A DNA stretch of 64,000 bases from Candidatus Eremiobacterota bacterium (GCA_019240525.1 JAFAYE010000001.1:1523300-1587299); one strand, 5' to 3'; counted from the stretch's first letter, positions 23,402 through 33,239 are shown. Program-made: numbers and translations. Notes: generated from the sequence alone by a model not told the origin.

Positions 23402-25141
23402 ATGCATCAGCGAACCTTTGCGCGCGTCGCTCCGATGCGCGCGCGGGTCTTCTTTTACGCGTGTATGGCGATCGCGCTCTTCCTCACGTGGCGGCTCTGT
23501 GACGTCCAAATTCTCAAGGGCGCACTCTACGCAAAAGAAGCCTTAGAACAGCGCTCCGATACGATCGAAGTTTTTGCGCGGCGTGGAAGCATTCTCGATC
23601 GCAACGGCAACGTGCTCGTCCGCTCGTTGCCCTCGGAAAGCGTCTATGCCGTTCCGCGGGAAATCGCCGATCCCGACGCCGCCGTGCAAAGACTCGAGCG
23701 CATCTTCGGCAAGCTCGATGCGGCGACGATTGCCGCCCTGCACGACCGGCATCTCTGGTTTGTCTGGATCGCGCGCAAAGTTTCGCACGATGCGGCCGCG
23801 CGCGTTCGCAGTCTCGGGCTGCTTGGCATCGATCTCAAGGAAGAGGAGACGGGCCTGCGAGTCGATACGGCGGGACGATTTGCGTCAACCGTGCTCGGTT
23901 TCGTTGGCACCGACGAGAACGGACTCGATGGTATCGAGTACTCCTACGATGACGTGTTGCGAGGGCAATCGGGCCGCGTAACCCTCGAAGCGGACGAGTT
24001 TGGGCGTCCGATCCCGTTTGGACACGAGCGCGTAACGACGCCGGCCCAGCCGGGTCTCGATGTCGAGTTGACGCTCGATCCCTATCTTCAATTCGTAGCC
24101 GCACGTGCGCTTGCCCAACAAGTTAGAACCTATCACGCGCTCGACGGCACCGCGATCGTCATGGATCCGTGGACGGGCGAAATTCTGGCGCTGGCGAATC
24201 TTCCCGACTTCGATCCGAACCGTTTTTGGAAGTATTCCGACGCCGAGCGCCGCGATCGCGCGGTGATGGATGCCTACGAACCTGGCTCGACGTATAAGCT
24301 CGTCACAGCTGCGGCAGCTCTCCAGTCGCGTAAGGTCACGTTGACGAGTCGCTTTCCAGCGCACGACCGCCTAGAAGTGGGCGGTCAGACTATTCATAAC
24401 GCGGAAGACGGCTTCATGGCGGGAACCGGTGGCAGCGAAACCCTCGAACAGATCGTCGAATACTCGCATAACGTCGGCGCTGCCGAAGTGGGACTCTCGA
24501 TCGGAGCGACCACACTCTATGCGATGGAGCGCAAGGCCGGATTTGGAGTGACCAGCGGCGTTGGTTTGCCGGGCGAGAACCCCGGCATCGTGCCGGCGCC
24601 AGCTCAATGGAGCGGCTCGTCGCTAGCGACAATGTCGTTTGGGCAGGGCGTGTCGGTCACGCCCCTGGCAATGGCTCGGTACTATTGTGCCATCGCTAAT
24701 GGCGGCCTTCTCATGCAGCCGAGGATCGTTCGCGCGGTCTACGACGAGCAGGGCAACCTGATGCAGCGTTATTCGCCGCAAGTCGTGCGGCGCGTCTTTT
24801 CGGAACGAATCGCGTCCGAACTACGCACGTTTCTGCGCGCCGTTGTGCTGCACGGCACGGGTCTGACGGCGCAGATTCCCGGTTATGCAACTGCGGGAAA
24901 GACCGGCACCGCCGAGATGGTCGTCGATGGCAACTATCGGGCCGGCTACTATGCGGCTTCATTTATCGGTATGGTGCCGTACCCGCACGCTCGCTATGTG
25001 ATCTACGTCAAAGTCGAGCGTCCGATCGGCGCGTATTATGGGAGTCTCGTCGCGGCCCCGGCCTTCGCAGACATTGCCCGCGCGGCCATGCTGCACGCCG
25101 GAATATTGCCGAGCGCGGACGTTGCCCACCGTGGCCGCTGA
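23402..25141 (+). CDS. ftsI: septal peptidoglycan transpeptidase (PBP3)
   Basis: 579 residues from ATG 23402; an apparently longer frame upstream lies inside ftsL and is spurious. One N-terminal membrane helix (VFFYACMAIALFLTW) precedes the dimerisation domain. The transpeptidase motifs are SxxK in YEPGSTYKLV, SxN in EYSHNVGAAE and KTG in TAGKTGTAEM. It crosslinks septal peptidoglycan together with FtsW, encoded later in the cluster. The Shine-Dalgarno is weak. murE starts inside its last codons (11-bp overlap). Confidence 0.95.
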   Translation: MHQRTFARVAPMRARVFFYACMAIALFLTWRLCDVQILKGALYAKEALEQRSDTIEVFARRGSILDRNGNVLVRSLPSESVYAVPREIADPDAAVQRLERIFGKLDAATIAALHDRHLWFVWIARKVSHDAAARVRSLGLLGIDLKEEETGLRVDTAGRFASTVLGFVGTDENGLDGIEYSYDDVLRGQSGRVTLEADEFGRPIPFGHERVTTPAQPGLDVELTLDPYLQFVAARALAQQVRTYHALDGTAIVMDPWTGEILALANLPDFDPNRFWKYSDAERRDRAVMDAYEPGSTYKLVTAAAALQSRKVTLTSRFPAHDRLEVGGQTIHNAEDGFMAGTGGSETLEQIVEYSHNVGAAEVGLSIGATTLYAMERKAGFGVTSGVGLPGENPGIVPAPAQWSGSSLATMSFGQGVSVTPLAMARYYCAIANGGLLMQPRIVRAVYDEQGNLMQRYSPQVVRRVFSERIASELRTFLRAVVLHGTGLTAQIPGYATAGKTGTAEMVVDGNYRAGYYAASFIGMVPYPHARYVIYVKVERPIGAYYGSLVAAPAFADIARAAMLHAGILPSADVAHRGR

Positions 25142-26597
25142 GCGGCACGTCGCCCTGACTGCACTGCTCGAACGCGTCGACTCGGCCGAGATCGTGGGGT
25201 CAACCGATGTCGACGTCGGCGCCGTTACCATCGATTCGCGCAACGTCGAGCCGCGAGCGCTCTTCGTGGCATTACGCGGCAGCCGCACCGACGGTCATCA
25301 TTTCGTGCGCAATGCCGTCGGCGCCGGGGCGCGCGTCGTCGTCGTCGAGGAGCTGGCGCCCGACGTGCCGCCCGACGTAACGACCGTACGAGTCTCCGAC
25401 ACCCGCCGGGCACTCTCGGCGATTGCTGCGGCGTTCTACGGCGATCCGTCGCACGATTTGGCAGTCGTCGGTATTACCGGCACGAACGGGAAAACGACGA
25501 CCGCGCACATGGCCGCGTCGATTCTCAATGAAGGCGGGGTTCCGTGCGGCATCACCGGAACGGTCGGAGCCGCCTTTGGGCCACAACGGCGCGCATTGGA
25601 GAACACCACACCGCTGCCCCCCGTGCTGCACGAACTGCTCGCGGCGATGCGCGACGACGGGGCGAAAGCGGTTGCGATGGAAGTCAGCTCGCATGCGCTC
25701 GCGCTCGATCGGGTGAATGACGTACGCTTCGCCGTCGCCACGTTAACGAATGTCGCGCGCGATCACCTCGATTTCCATGGCAGCCAACAGGAATATGCCG
25801 CGGTCAAGCGCCGTCTCTTCACGCTGGCAAGAGCGTGCGTGCTCAACGCCGACGATGCGCATGGCGCGCGCTGGGCAGCCGAACTTCGCGAGGAGAAGCG
25901 TGAGGTCATCACCTACGGCCTCAACGATGGAGCAACCCTCGTCGCACGCGATATCGTGGTTGCGCCCGAGCGCACTCGTTTCGCCGTCGGCGGTCAGCGA
26001 TACGAGTTGCTTCTCCCCGGACGCTTTAACGTTTCGAACGCATTGGCGGCCATCGGCATCGCACGTTTTTTCGGTATCGACGACGCGGCTGCGGCGCGCG
26101 GCCTCTCCCGCGTCGATCGCATCCCCGGGCGAATGGAGCGGCTCGCGGGCGCGGGCATCACCGTGGTCGTCGATTACGCGCACACACCCGACGCGCTCGA
26201 AAACGCTTTGCGATCGTTGCGCGAAACGGCGCGCGGCGCGCTCGCCGTCGTGTTTGGCTGCGGCGGCGATCGCGACCGCGGGAAGCGCCCCGAGATGGGT
26301 GCGGTGGCTTCGCGCTTCGCCGATCGAGTCTATTTGACGAACGACAATCCCCGCGGCGAGGAACCGCAGGCGATCGTGGACGCGATCGTCGCCGGAACCG
26401 TCAACTCCAACGTCATCGTCGAGCTCGACCGGGAACGCGCGATCGCACGCGCCATCGCCGAGGCCCGGGCCGGCGACGTCGTGCTCGTTGCGGGAAAGGG
26501 CCACGAACCATATCAGATCGTCGGCGATCGGGTACTTCCATTCGACGACGTGGCCGCGGCGCGCGAGGCTCTTACGGCGCGCGTAATGGTACGATGA
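25131..26597 (+). CDS. murE: UDP-MurNAc-L-Ala-D-Glu:meso-DAP ligase
   Basis: 488 residues from GTG 25131, overlapping the ftsI stop by 11 bp; the upstream part of the open frame lies inside ftsI. The Mur-ligase ATP loop is GITGTNGKTTTAHMA. The middle domain has EVSSHALALDRV and RDHLDFHGSQQEY, and the C-terminal domain shows VDYAHTPDALE and the DNPR motif in LTNDNPRGEEPQ. DNPR marks enzymes that add meso-diaminopimelate rather than lysine, so the stem peptide contains meso-DAP. murF follows with a 4-bp overlap. Confidence 0.96.
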   Translation: MAAERHVALTALLERVDSAEIVGSTDVDVGAVTIDSRNVEPRALFVALRGSRTDGHHFVRNAVGAGARVVVVEELAPDVPPDVTTVRVSDTRRALSAIAAAFYGDPSHDLAVVGITGTNGKTTTAHMAASILNEGGVPCGITGTVGAAFGPQRRALENTTPLPPVLHELLAAMRDDGAKAVAMEVSSHALALDRVNDVRFAVATLTNVARDHLDFHGSQQEYAAVKRRLFTLARACVLNADDAHGARWAAELREEKREVITYGLNDGATLVARDIVVAPERTRFAVGGQRYELLLPGRFNVSNALAAIGIARFFGIDDAAAARGLSRVDRIPGRMERLAGAGITVVVDYAHTPDALENALRSLRETARGALAVVFGCGGDRDRGKRPEMGAVASRFADRVYLTNDNPRGEEPQAIVDAIVAGTVNSNVIVELDRERAIARAIAEARAGDVVLVAGKGHEPYQIVGDRVLPFDDVAAAREALTARVMVR

Positions 26598-27976
26598 GAG
26601 TTCCGCTCGAGCTCGCGGTTCGCGCGGCGAGCGCGACGTTGATTGACGGGGATACCGCGCCGGCCACCTTGCGTGTGAGCACCGACACGCGGGCGATCGA
26701 GCGCGGCGATACATTTGTGGCGCTGCGCGGCGAGCGCTTCGACGGACACGATTTCGTCGCCGAAGCAGCGCAACGCGGCGCGGCGCTGCTCGTCGTCGAT
26801 CGCCCCGAAGCGCGCCTGCCGGGCCTCCCCACCTTGCTCGTTGCCGACACAAGGCTGGCATACATGGCACTCGCCGGCGCGGCGCGCTCGCTCTTTGCCA
26901 ATCGCGTGCTGGCAATAACCGGAAGTGCGGGAAAAACGACGACGAAAGCATTTCTCGCGACCCTGCTCGCAGCCAAACACGGTGACCGCGTGCTCAGCGC
27001 TCCCGGCAACGAGAATAACGAGATCGGCGTGAGCAAGCTGCTCTTACGAGCTTCCAACGACGCGCACGACGTGCTGGTCGTCGAGATGGGGGCGCGTCAT
27101 TACGGCGACATTGCGGCATTGGTCGCGATCGCTCGCCCGCACTTCGGCATCTTGACGAACGTCGGCGAGGCGCATCTCGAAATTATGGGGTCGCACGAGC
27201 GGCTCGAAGAAACGAAGTGGGCGCTGTTTTCGCAGGGAGCCCGCCCGATTCTCAATGCGGACGATCCGGTATCGCGTCGCCGCGCAGCGTCGCTCGAGCA
27301 ACGCGTCCATTGGTTTGCGGCACGCGAAAACGCCTCAGTCGATCCGAGTCTGCTCGGCGAGCTTACGTCGCTTACCATGCTTGCCGGCGATCGGCTTTTT
27401 CATTGTGCCGGTGAACGTCGCGAAGAGCATCGCGTCGAGGTTCGCGTCCCCGGTCTGCACAATCGAGCGAATCTGGCCGCCGCGATTGCCGGCGCGATCG
27501 AGCTGGGCGTGCCGATCGCCGACGTTCTTCCCGAACTTGGAAGATTACAGCTCCCCGAAGGCCGGTACGATCGCATTCCGCTCGGAGGAATTCGTCTCAT
27601 CTACGATGCCTACAATGCCAACGCCAGCAGCATGATGGCAGCGCTTGACGCCTTCGCGGCGGAGACGGCGGCGCGCCGGATTGCCGTCCTCGCGAGCATG
27701 GCCGAACTTGGAGACGAGTCAAAGACGCTGCACGAACGGGTGGGGGCGCACGCCGCGGCGCGCGTGGACACGCTGCTGGTCCGCGGTGAGTACGCGTCCG
27801 ACCTCGCGCGCGGGGCGCAGAGCGCTGGACTCGGGCTCGAGCAAATCGTACTCGTCGAAAGCAACGCGCAGGCGGCGCGCTGGCTGCGCGAACACGTGCG
27901 CCCGCAGGACGTCGTTTTGTTGAAGGGTTCGCGCAAATATAAGCTGGAAGAGATCGTTCAAGAGTTGCGCACGTGA
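26594..27976 (+). CDS. murF: UDP-MurNAc-tripeptide:D-Ala-D-Ala ligase
   Basis: 460 residues, ATG start overlapping murE by 4 bp. The N-terminal domain has VSTDTRAIERGDTFVALRGE, the ATP loop is ITGSAGKTTTKAFLA, and family motifs GNENNEIGVSKLLL, VEMGARHYGDIA and TNVGEAHLEIMGS follow. The C-terminal domain shows YDAYNANASSMMAALDAF. It attaches the D-Ala-D-Ala made by the Ddl of this cluster. The next gene, cofE-like, starts inside its stop codon (GTGA). Confidence 0.96.
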   Translation: MRVPLELAVRAASATLIDGDTAPATLRVSTDTRAIERGDTFVALRGERFDGHDFVAEAAQRGAALLVVDRPEARLPGLPTLLVADTRLAYMALAGAARSLFANRVLAITGSAGKTTTKAFLATLLAAKHGDRVLSAPGNENNEIGVSKLLLRASNDAHDVLVVEMGARHYGDIAALVAIARPHFGILTNVGEAHLEIMGSHERLEETKWALFSQGARPILNADDPVSRRRAASLEQRVHWFAARENASVDPSLLGELTSLTMLAGDRLFHCAGERREEHRVEVRVPGLHNRANLAAAIAGAIELGVPIADVLPELGRLQLPEGRYDRIPLGGIRLIYDAYNANASSMMAALDAFAAETAARRIAVLASMAELGDESKTLHERVGAHAAARVDTLLVRGEYASDLARGAQSAGLGLEQIVLVESNAQAARWLREHVRPQDVVLLKGSRKYKLEEIVQELRT

Positions 27977-28689
27977 GCACGGCCACGCGAAGTCTGCTCG
28001 TGCAACGGCCGGAAACGCCGGCCGGATTGATTGCGATTCCGCTGCGCACCCCGTTGGTTCGTCCGGGAGACGATCTCCCCGCGATGGTCGCGCAAGCAGC
28101 GTGCGGCATCGCGCGCGCCGGCGACGTCATTGCCGTCTCGGAGACGGCGGTGGCGATTGCGCAAGGGGAGTTGCTCGCCGCCGAATCGGTGCGTCCATCG
28201 AAGTTGGCTTTCGTGCTTTCGCGTCGCGCCGATCCAATGGCGACGATCAGCCAACCCGAATCGATGCAGCTGGTCATCGATCGCATTGGGGTGTGGAAGA
28301 TTGTCGCTGCAACCTTGCTGCAGCTTCTGGGGCGGCTCTTCGGCCGGCGCGGTCTCTTCTATCACATGGTGGGTGACGCGATCGCCGCCGTTGACGGCTA
28401 CACCGGAACGATGCCGCCGTACGAACGTGCAATCGTCTTCGCGCCGCGCGATCCCGACGGCGTTGCCGAAACAGTTGCACGGCAAACCGGCGTCGCCTGT
28501 GCCGTCGTCGATGCGAACGATCTCGGGACGGCAAAAGTGCTCGGTGCGTCAGGCGATGTGCGTCGCGCGATCGTGGCCGCCGCGCTCTTTGACAATCCGC
28601 ATGGCAACAGCGACGAGCAAACGCCGCTGGTAGTACTGAAATGGCGCGGACATGGCGAGAATCCATTGCACCGCGGCAGCGAGTCATGA
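27973..28689 (+). CDS. CofE-like (F420:gamma-glutamyl ligase family) protein in the dcw cluster
   Basis: 238 residues, GTG start with a 4-bp overlap to murF and a 4-bp overlap (ATGA) to mraY, so it is coupled on both sides. It follows the CofE/FbiB ligase pattern: IPLRTPLVRPGDDLPAMV, RAGDVIAVSETAVAIAQGEL, DNPHGNSDEQTPLVVLKW at the end. CofE adds glutamate to coenzyme F420-0 using GTP. No F420 genes are in view, and the setting among Mur ligases suggests a role with a peptidoglycan precursor or a glutamylated cofactor instead. The fold call is fairly sure; the substrate is unknown. Confidence 0.7.
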   Translation: MSTATRSLLVQRPETPAGLIAIPLRTPLVRPGDDLPAMVAQAACGIARAGDVIAVSETAVAIAQGELLAAESVRPSKLAFVLSRRADPMATISQPESMQLVIDRIGVWKIVAATLLQLLGRLFGRRGLFYHMVGDAIAAVDGYTGTMPPYERAIVFAPRDPDGVAETVARQTGVACAVVDANDLGTAKVLGASGDVRRAIVAAALFDNPHGNSDEQTPLVVLKWRGHGENPLHRGSES

Positions 28690-29648
28690 ACGCTCCGCCG
28701 ATCGTACTGCTCGTCTGGGCGCTTTTCGGCTTCACCATCGGCATTGCCGCCGCAACGCTGCTGCTCGGCGCCTTGACGCGTCTCCACGTACGTCAACATG
28801 CGTACGAGGATGCCCCGCAATCACATCAAGAGAAAACGGGAACGCCGACGATGGGCGGCCTGGCGTTCGTTATCGTCTTGCTCGCGGCTTTGGCCGTGGT
28901 TCGCACGCCATCGTTCGTCGATCTCGTTTTTTTCGTGCTGCTTTGTGCCGCGATCGGCGCCGTGGACGACTCGCTGAAGATTCGCCACGGCGCCAATCGG
29001 GGCTTACCTGCTCGGACGAAGCTTTTGGCGACCGCGCTCGCCGCGACGATGTTCTTGCGCGTGATCGACGCCGGCTCGAGCATTCGCGACGTTCTCTTTC
29101 ACGTAGGAACGTTCGCGATCGTCGCTCCGCATTGGCTTTGGCTTCTGCTGGGCATTATGGCGATCACGGGCACGATCCACGCCGTGAACCTGACCGACGG
29201 TCTGGACGGCCTCGCCGCTGGAACGATGATACCGCCGTTGACCGTGATCGCGTTGGCCGCGGCCGCAACCGGGATCTCCGCCGCGGCGATCGGCGCCGCG
29301 GCAGGAGCCGGCGCCTGCGCCGCATTCCTTCTGTATAACCGTCATCCGGCGCGGCTCTTTATGGGCGATACCGGGTCGCTCGCGCTCGGCGCTCTGCTCG
29401 CGGGGAGCGCCATTCTTACTGGCGAGATGCTTTTGCTGGTGGTGATCGGCGGAGTTTTCGTTGCCGAAGCGCTCTCCGTGATTGCCCAGGTTTCATACTT
29501 CAAAGCCTCCGGAGGCCGCCGCATTTTCCGCATGAGTCCGCTGCACCACCACTTCGAGCTGGCGGGGTGGCCGGAGACGAAAGTAACGATTCGGTTTTGG
29601 CTTGCATCGTTGATCTGTTCGCTCGTCGGATGGGCTATCGTTCGGTGA
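28686..29648 (+). CDS. mraY: phospho-MurNAc-pentapeptide transferase (translocase I)
   Basis: 320 residues from ATG 28686; an in-frame start at 28641 lies within the previous gene. About ten membrane helices. Motifs: SHQEKTGTPTMGGLAF, GAVDDSLKIRHGANRGL (catalytic Asp pair), HAVNLTDGLDGLAAG, MGDTGSLALG and MSPLHHHFELAGWPE (HHH motif). It moves the phospho-MurNAc-pentapeptide to undecaprenyl phosphate, giving lipid I, at the inner membrane. Overlaps the previous and next genes by 4 bp each. Confidence 0.97.
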   Translation: MNAPPIVLLVWALFGFTIGIAAATLLLGALTRLHVRQHAYEDAPQSHQEKTGTPTMGGLAFVIVLLAALAVVRTPSFVDLVFFVLLCAAIGAVDDSLKIRHGANRGLPARTKLLATALAATMFLRVIDAGSSIRDVLFHVGTFAIVAPHWLWLLLGIMAITGTIHAVNLTDGLDGLAAGTMIPPLTVIALAAAATGISAAAIGAAAGAGACAAFLLYNRHPARLFMGDTGSLALGALLAGSAILTGEMLLLVVIGGVFVAEALSVIAQVSYFKASGGRRIFRMSPLHHHFELAGWPETKVTIRFWLASLICSLVGWAIVR

Positions 29649-31045
29649 GCGGGATCTTTGGATTCGATGCCGGCGCAAAGATCCTGATCATTGGTCTGGG
29701 CCGAAGCGGACTCGCCAGCGTCGAGGTACTCGCCGAGCACAACGTCGCGCTCTATGCGACCGACGAAAAGCCGGTTGCCGAACTCGCCGAACCGATCGCG
29801 GCGGCGCAGTCGTTTGGCGCGCGTTTCCTCGAACCCGCGGAGCTTGCCGGCGTCGCCGGCGAGCTGGCGTTCGCGGTTCTTTCGCCCGGCGTTCCCCCGA
29901 CGTCGCCGGTCGTGCGCGCGATGCACGAGGCAAACGTTCCGGTGCTCGGCGAGATCGAGCTTGCATACCGCCTTTGCAACTCGCCGATCCTGGCGGTGAC
30001 CGGCACGAAAGGAAAATCGACGACGACGTCGCTGATCGGACACTTGCTTCGCAGCTGCGGTCGCTCCGTGCGCGTAGGGGGCAACATCGGCAATCCGCTC
30101 ATCAAAGAGATTCGCGGCGCGGGGCCCGACGATTGGATCGTTGCGGAGGTTTCCTCGTTTCAGCTGGAAACGATTCGCTCGTTCAAGCCGCGCGTTGCGG
30201 TGTTGCTCAATCTTCTGCCCGACCACCTCGACCGTTATCACTCCATGGAAGAGTATGCCGAAGCAAAGTATCGCATCTTTGCCAATCAATCGATGATGGA
30301 TTGGTTCGTCGGAAATCTCGACGACCCCAAGATTCGAGCGCTGCACTGGCGCGGCGGCGGCACGCGCGTTCAGGCACGCCAGCTGTGGTTCACGCTCGAT
30401 CGCCGGGAGCAGGCCACGTTGTACGTGCGCGACCACACGATCACGTACGCTCCGATTGCCGGCGACCCACGTCCCGTTCCGCTCGTCTCGCTGGACGCGA
30501 TTCCGTTGCCTGGCGAGCACAACGTACGCAACGTCATGGCCGCGCTTCTGGCAGCACTCGCCGTGGGCTGTACGCCCAGCGAGCTTCGGGAGGCAGTCGG
30601 AACTTTTCAACCAATGGCGCATCGGCTCAAGACGATCGCCGAGATCGAGGGCGTTCGTTACGTCGACGATTCAAAGGCAACGAATCCCGCATCCGTAATT
30701 GCCGCATTGGAAACCTACGACGGCCCGATCGTCTTGATCGCCGGCGGCCGCGCGAAGGGGACGGAGTTCGCGGCGATGGGAAGCGCGATTCGAGAGCGGG
30801 CGGCGGCGCTCGTCGCCATCGGTGAAACGGCGTCGGAGATTCGGCGTGCGGCCGCGGGCGTGGATGCCGTCGAGGCGACGTCAATGGAAGAGGCGGTGCG
30901 GCGCGCTCGGGAGTTCGCCCGGCCCGGCGGCGTCGTTTTGCTTTCGCCCGGTTGCGCGTCGTTCGACATGTTCGACTCGGCCGAGGATCGCGGCGAACGG
31001 TTCGCCGCGGCGGTAGAGTCGCTCAAGGAGCCGGCCGGTGCGTGA
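29645..31045 (+). CDS. murD: UDP-MurNAc-L-alanine:D-glutamate ligase
   Basis: 466 residues from GTG 29645, which overlaps the mraY stop as GTGA like the other junctions; an ATG at 29630 is an alternative. The N-terminal Rossmann part has ILIIGLGRSGLASVEVL, the ATP loop is VTGTKGKSTTTSLIG, and VAEVSSFQLETI, NLLPDHLDRYHSMEEY, FQPMAHRLKTI and YVDDSKATNPASV are standard MurD marks. The C-terminus contains LLSPGCASFDMFDSAEDRG. Adds D-glutamate to UDP-MurNAc-L-Ala. Confidence 0.96.
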   Translation: MSGIFGFDAGAKILIIGLGRSGLASVEVLAEHNVALYATDEKPVAELAEPIAAAQSFGARFLEPAELAGVAGELAFAVLSPGVPPTSPVVRAMHEANVPVLGEIELAYRLCNSPILAVTGTKGKSTTTSLIGHLLRSCGRSVRVGGNIGNPLIKEIRGAGPDDWIVAEVSSFQLETIRSFKPRVAVLLNLLPDHLDRYHSMEEYAEAKYRIFANQSMMDWFVGNLDDPKIRALHWRGGGTRVQARQLWFTLDRREQATLYVRDHTITYAPIAGDPRPVPLVSLDAIPLPGEHNVRNVMAALLAALAVGCTPSELREAVGTFQPMAHRLKTIAEIEGVRYVDDSKATNPASVIAALETYDGPIVLIAGGRAKGTEFAAMGSAIRERAAALVAIGETASEIRRAAAGVDAVEATSMEEAVRRAREFARPGGVVLLSPGCASFDMFDSAEDRGERFAAAVESLKEPAGA

Positions 31046-32186
31046 GACGGCGACGCTGCAATCGCGACGCGAGTCACTGGATGTCGTTCTCTTCACGAGT
31101 GTTGCGGCCTTAATTGGGATCGGCCTCGTCATGGTCTTTTCAGCATCGAGTGCGACCGCCTTCGCGATGCACGGCGACATTGCGTATTATCTCAAGCGCC
31201 AGCTCCTCTGGCTCGCCGTGGGCTTAGCCGCCGCGTATGCCTGCTATCGAATCGACTATCATCGCCTGCGCCGCGTCGCGCCCTATCTCTTGGTCGCAGG
31301 CATAGCAGGGCTTTGCCTCGTCTTCGTGCCGCACGTCGGATTGGGCGTCAACGGGGGTCGTCGTTGGATCGGGACATCGGGTTTCAGCCTCGAGCCCTCG
31401 GAGTTTGCCAAGCTCGCATTGGTGATCTATCTTTCTGCCGTTCTCGCCGCGCGCGGCGACCGCATCGTCTCGCTTTCGCGCGGTCTGGTTCCGCTTTGCG
31501 TCCCGGTCGCGATCATGGCCGTGCTGGTATTGAGAGAACCCGATATGGGAACGGCGAGCCTGCTGCTCTTTATCGCGTTAGCGCTCTTCTTTGCCGCCGG
31601 AGCGCGAGTCGTGCATCTCGCGGCGGTCGTGGTGGCAATGGTTCCCTTCGCCGCGTTGACGGTGCTGGCAAGCCCGTATCGCCGCGCGCGCGTCTTTGCC
31701 TTCGTCGACCCTTGGAAGGATCCGCTCAACACCGGTTTTCATATCGTCCAGTCGCTCTTGGCGCTAGGCAGCGGCGGTCTCTTCGGTGTCGGCCTGGGCG
31801 CTTCGCGAGCCAAGTTCTTCTATCTGCCCGAACAGTATACGGATTTCATTTTCTCCGTACTCGGGGAGGAGCTCGGTTTGATCGGCACCTTGGCGGTCAT
31901 CGCACTCTTCGTAACCTTGGCCTATCGCTCGATTCGAATCGCGTTGGCCGCCTCCGATCGTTTTGGGTTCTTCCTTGCGATCGGCTGCACCGCGATGATT
32001 ACGATTCAGGCTTTCGTCAATATCGGCGTCGTTTCGTCGTCGTGGCCCGTAACTGGAGTGCCGCTCCCGTTCATCTCGTTCGGCGGTAGCTCGCTGGTCG
32101 TGAATCTCGTGGCGGTCGCCTTGATCGCCAACGTTGCGCGGCATGCGCCGGGACGCTCGGCGCGCCGCGATTCCAGGCAGATGTGA
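31038..32186 (+). CDS. ftsW: septal peptidoglycan glycosyltransferase FtsW
   Basis: 382 residues, GTG start overlapping murD by 8 bp. SEDS-family membrane protein with about ten helices. Marks: GIGLVMVFSASSATA, GGRRWIGTSGFSLEPSEFAKL, REPDMGTASLLL, LPEQYTDFIFSVLGEELGL and the C-terminal GVPLPFISFGGSSLVVN. It polymerises lipid II at the septum together with FtsI. RodA is the alternative, but the dcw position favours FtsW. Confidence 0.95.
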   Translation: MRETATLQSRRESLDVVLFTSVAALIGIGLVMVFSASSATAFAMHGDIAYYLKRQLLWLAVGLAAAYACYRIDYHRLRRVAPYLLVAGIAGLCLVFVPHVGLGVNGGRRWIGTSGFSLEPSEFAKLALVIYLSAVLAARGDRIVSLSRGLVPLCVPVAIMAVLVLREPDMGTASLLLFIALALFFAAGARVVHLAAVVVAMVPFAALTVLASPYRRARVFAFVDPWKDPLNTGFHIVQSLLALGSGGLFGVGLGASRAKFFYLPEQYTDFIFSVLGEELGLIGTLAVIALFVTLAYRSIRIALAASDRFGFFLAIGCTAMITIQAFVNIGVVSSSWPVTGVPLPFISFGGSSLVVNLVAVALIANVARHAPGRSARRDSRQM

Positions 32187-33235
32187 CCGTCATCTTTGCG
32201 GGCGGCGGGACGGGCGGCCATCTCTATCCCGCCATTGCAATTGCCGATGCGTTACGTGAGCGCCAGGCAAGAGTCGCCTTCATCGGCGCGGCCGATCGGC
32301 TCGAATCGACGATCGTTCCGAAGGCGGGCTACCGCCTTTTCCCAATTGCGAGCCGCTCGATGCCGCGGCGCCCATCGCTCGATCTGTTCGCGACGATAGG
32401 AAGCAATCTCAAAGGAATCGCGCAGAGTCTGCGGCTCCTAGCATCGCAACGCCCCGACATCGTCATCGCGACCGGCGGATACGTCGCGTTTCCGGTGACG
32501 TTGGCGGCGCGCATCCGTCGGCTGTTGCGACTCTCAACTGCCCCAATCGTATTGCTCGAACCCAATGCGGCGCCCGGATTAACGAATCGCCTCCTTGCAC
32601 CGATCGTCGACCAGATTTGGGATGTCGAATCGACGGGTGTCCCGATTCGCGCCACGTTACGCGCGTTGCCCCCGCGCGATGATGCGATCGCGCGGCTCGG
32701 GCTCGACCCGTCGCTGCGCACGTTGGTTTCGATCGGCGGAAGTCAGGGCGCCCGCTCGATCAACGACGCACTCTGCAGCCTCGTCTCATCGGCGGCACTG
32801 CCGCCGGGTTGGCAACTCTTTGCGTTGACCGGTGAGAACGATTATCAGCGCGTGCACGCGACGATCCCGAACGCCCGGCCGTATCTCGACGATATGGCCG
32901 ACGCCTACGCCGTTGCCGACTTGGTGCTCGCGCGCGCCGGCGCCTCGACCTTGGCGGAACTGGCGGCCTTGCGCAAACCAGCGATTCTCGTTCCGTACCC
33001 CTTTGCCGCGGAGCGCCATCAAGAGATCAATGCCGCGCGCTTTGAAGCCGCGGGTGCGGCGGTCGTGCTGGGCGACGAGGAACTGCGCGCCGGCGCCTTT
33101 CCCGCACTCTTTGCCCAAACCGTCGAGCCGTCGCGGCTCCAAGCGCTTGCCGCCGGCGCGCAGCGCTTGGGAGGAGCCGATCCATTGAACGCGATTCTTG
33201 CCCGGATCGATACCTTGGTTCCACGAAAGAGCTAG
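32183..33235 (+). CDS. murG: lipid II synthase (N-acetylglucosaminyltransferase)
   Basis: 350 residues, GTG start overlapping ftsW by 4 bp. GT-B fold: IFAGGGTGGHLYPAIAIADAL at the N-terminus, GGYVAFPVTLAARI, LLEPNAAPGLTNRLLAP, and the C-terminal donor site VSIGGSQGARSIND with LARAGASTLAELAALRKPAILVP. It adds GlcNAc from UDP-GlcNAc to lipid I on the inner face of the membrane. murC follows after 4 bp. Confidence 0.96.
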   Translation: MTVIFAGGGTGGHLYPAIAIADALRERQARVAFIGAADRLESTIVPKAGYRLFPIASRSMPRRPSLDLFATIGSNLKGIAQSLRLLASQRPDIVIATGGYVAFPVTLAARIRRLLRLSTAPIVLLEPNAAPGLTNRLLAPIVDQIWDVESTGVPIRATLRALPPRDDAIARLGLDPSLRTLVSIGGSQGARSINDALCSLVSSAALPPGWQLFALTGENDYQRVHATIPNARPYLDDMADAYAVADLVLARAGASTLAELAALRKPAILVPYPFAAERHQEINAARFEAAGAAVVLGDEELRAGAFPALFAQTVEPSRLQALAAGAQRLGGADPLNAILARIDTLVPRKS

Positions 33236-33239
33236 GAGC

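Noticed and set aside
29342-30622. 426-residue frame antisense to mraY/murD
   Set aside because: Spans two real genes on the other strand, which share a 4-bp overlap; not compatible with a separate gene.
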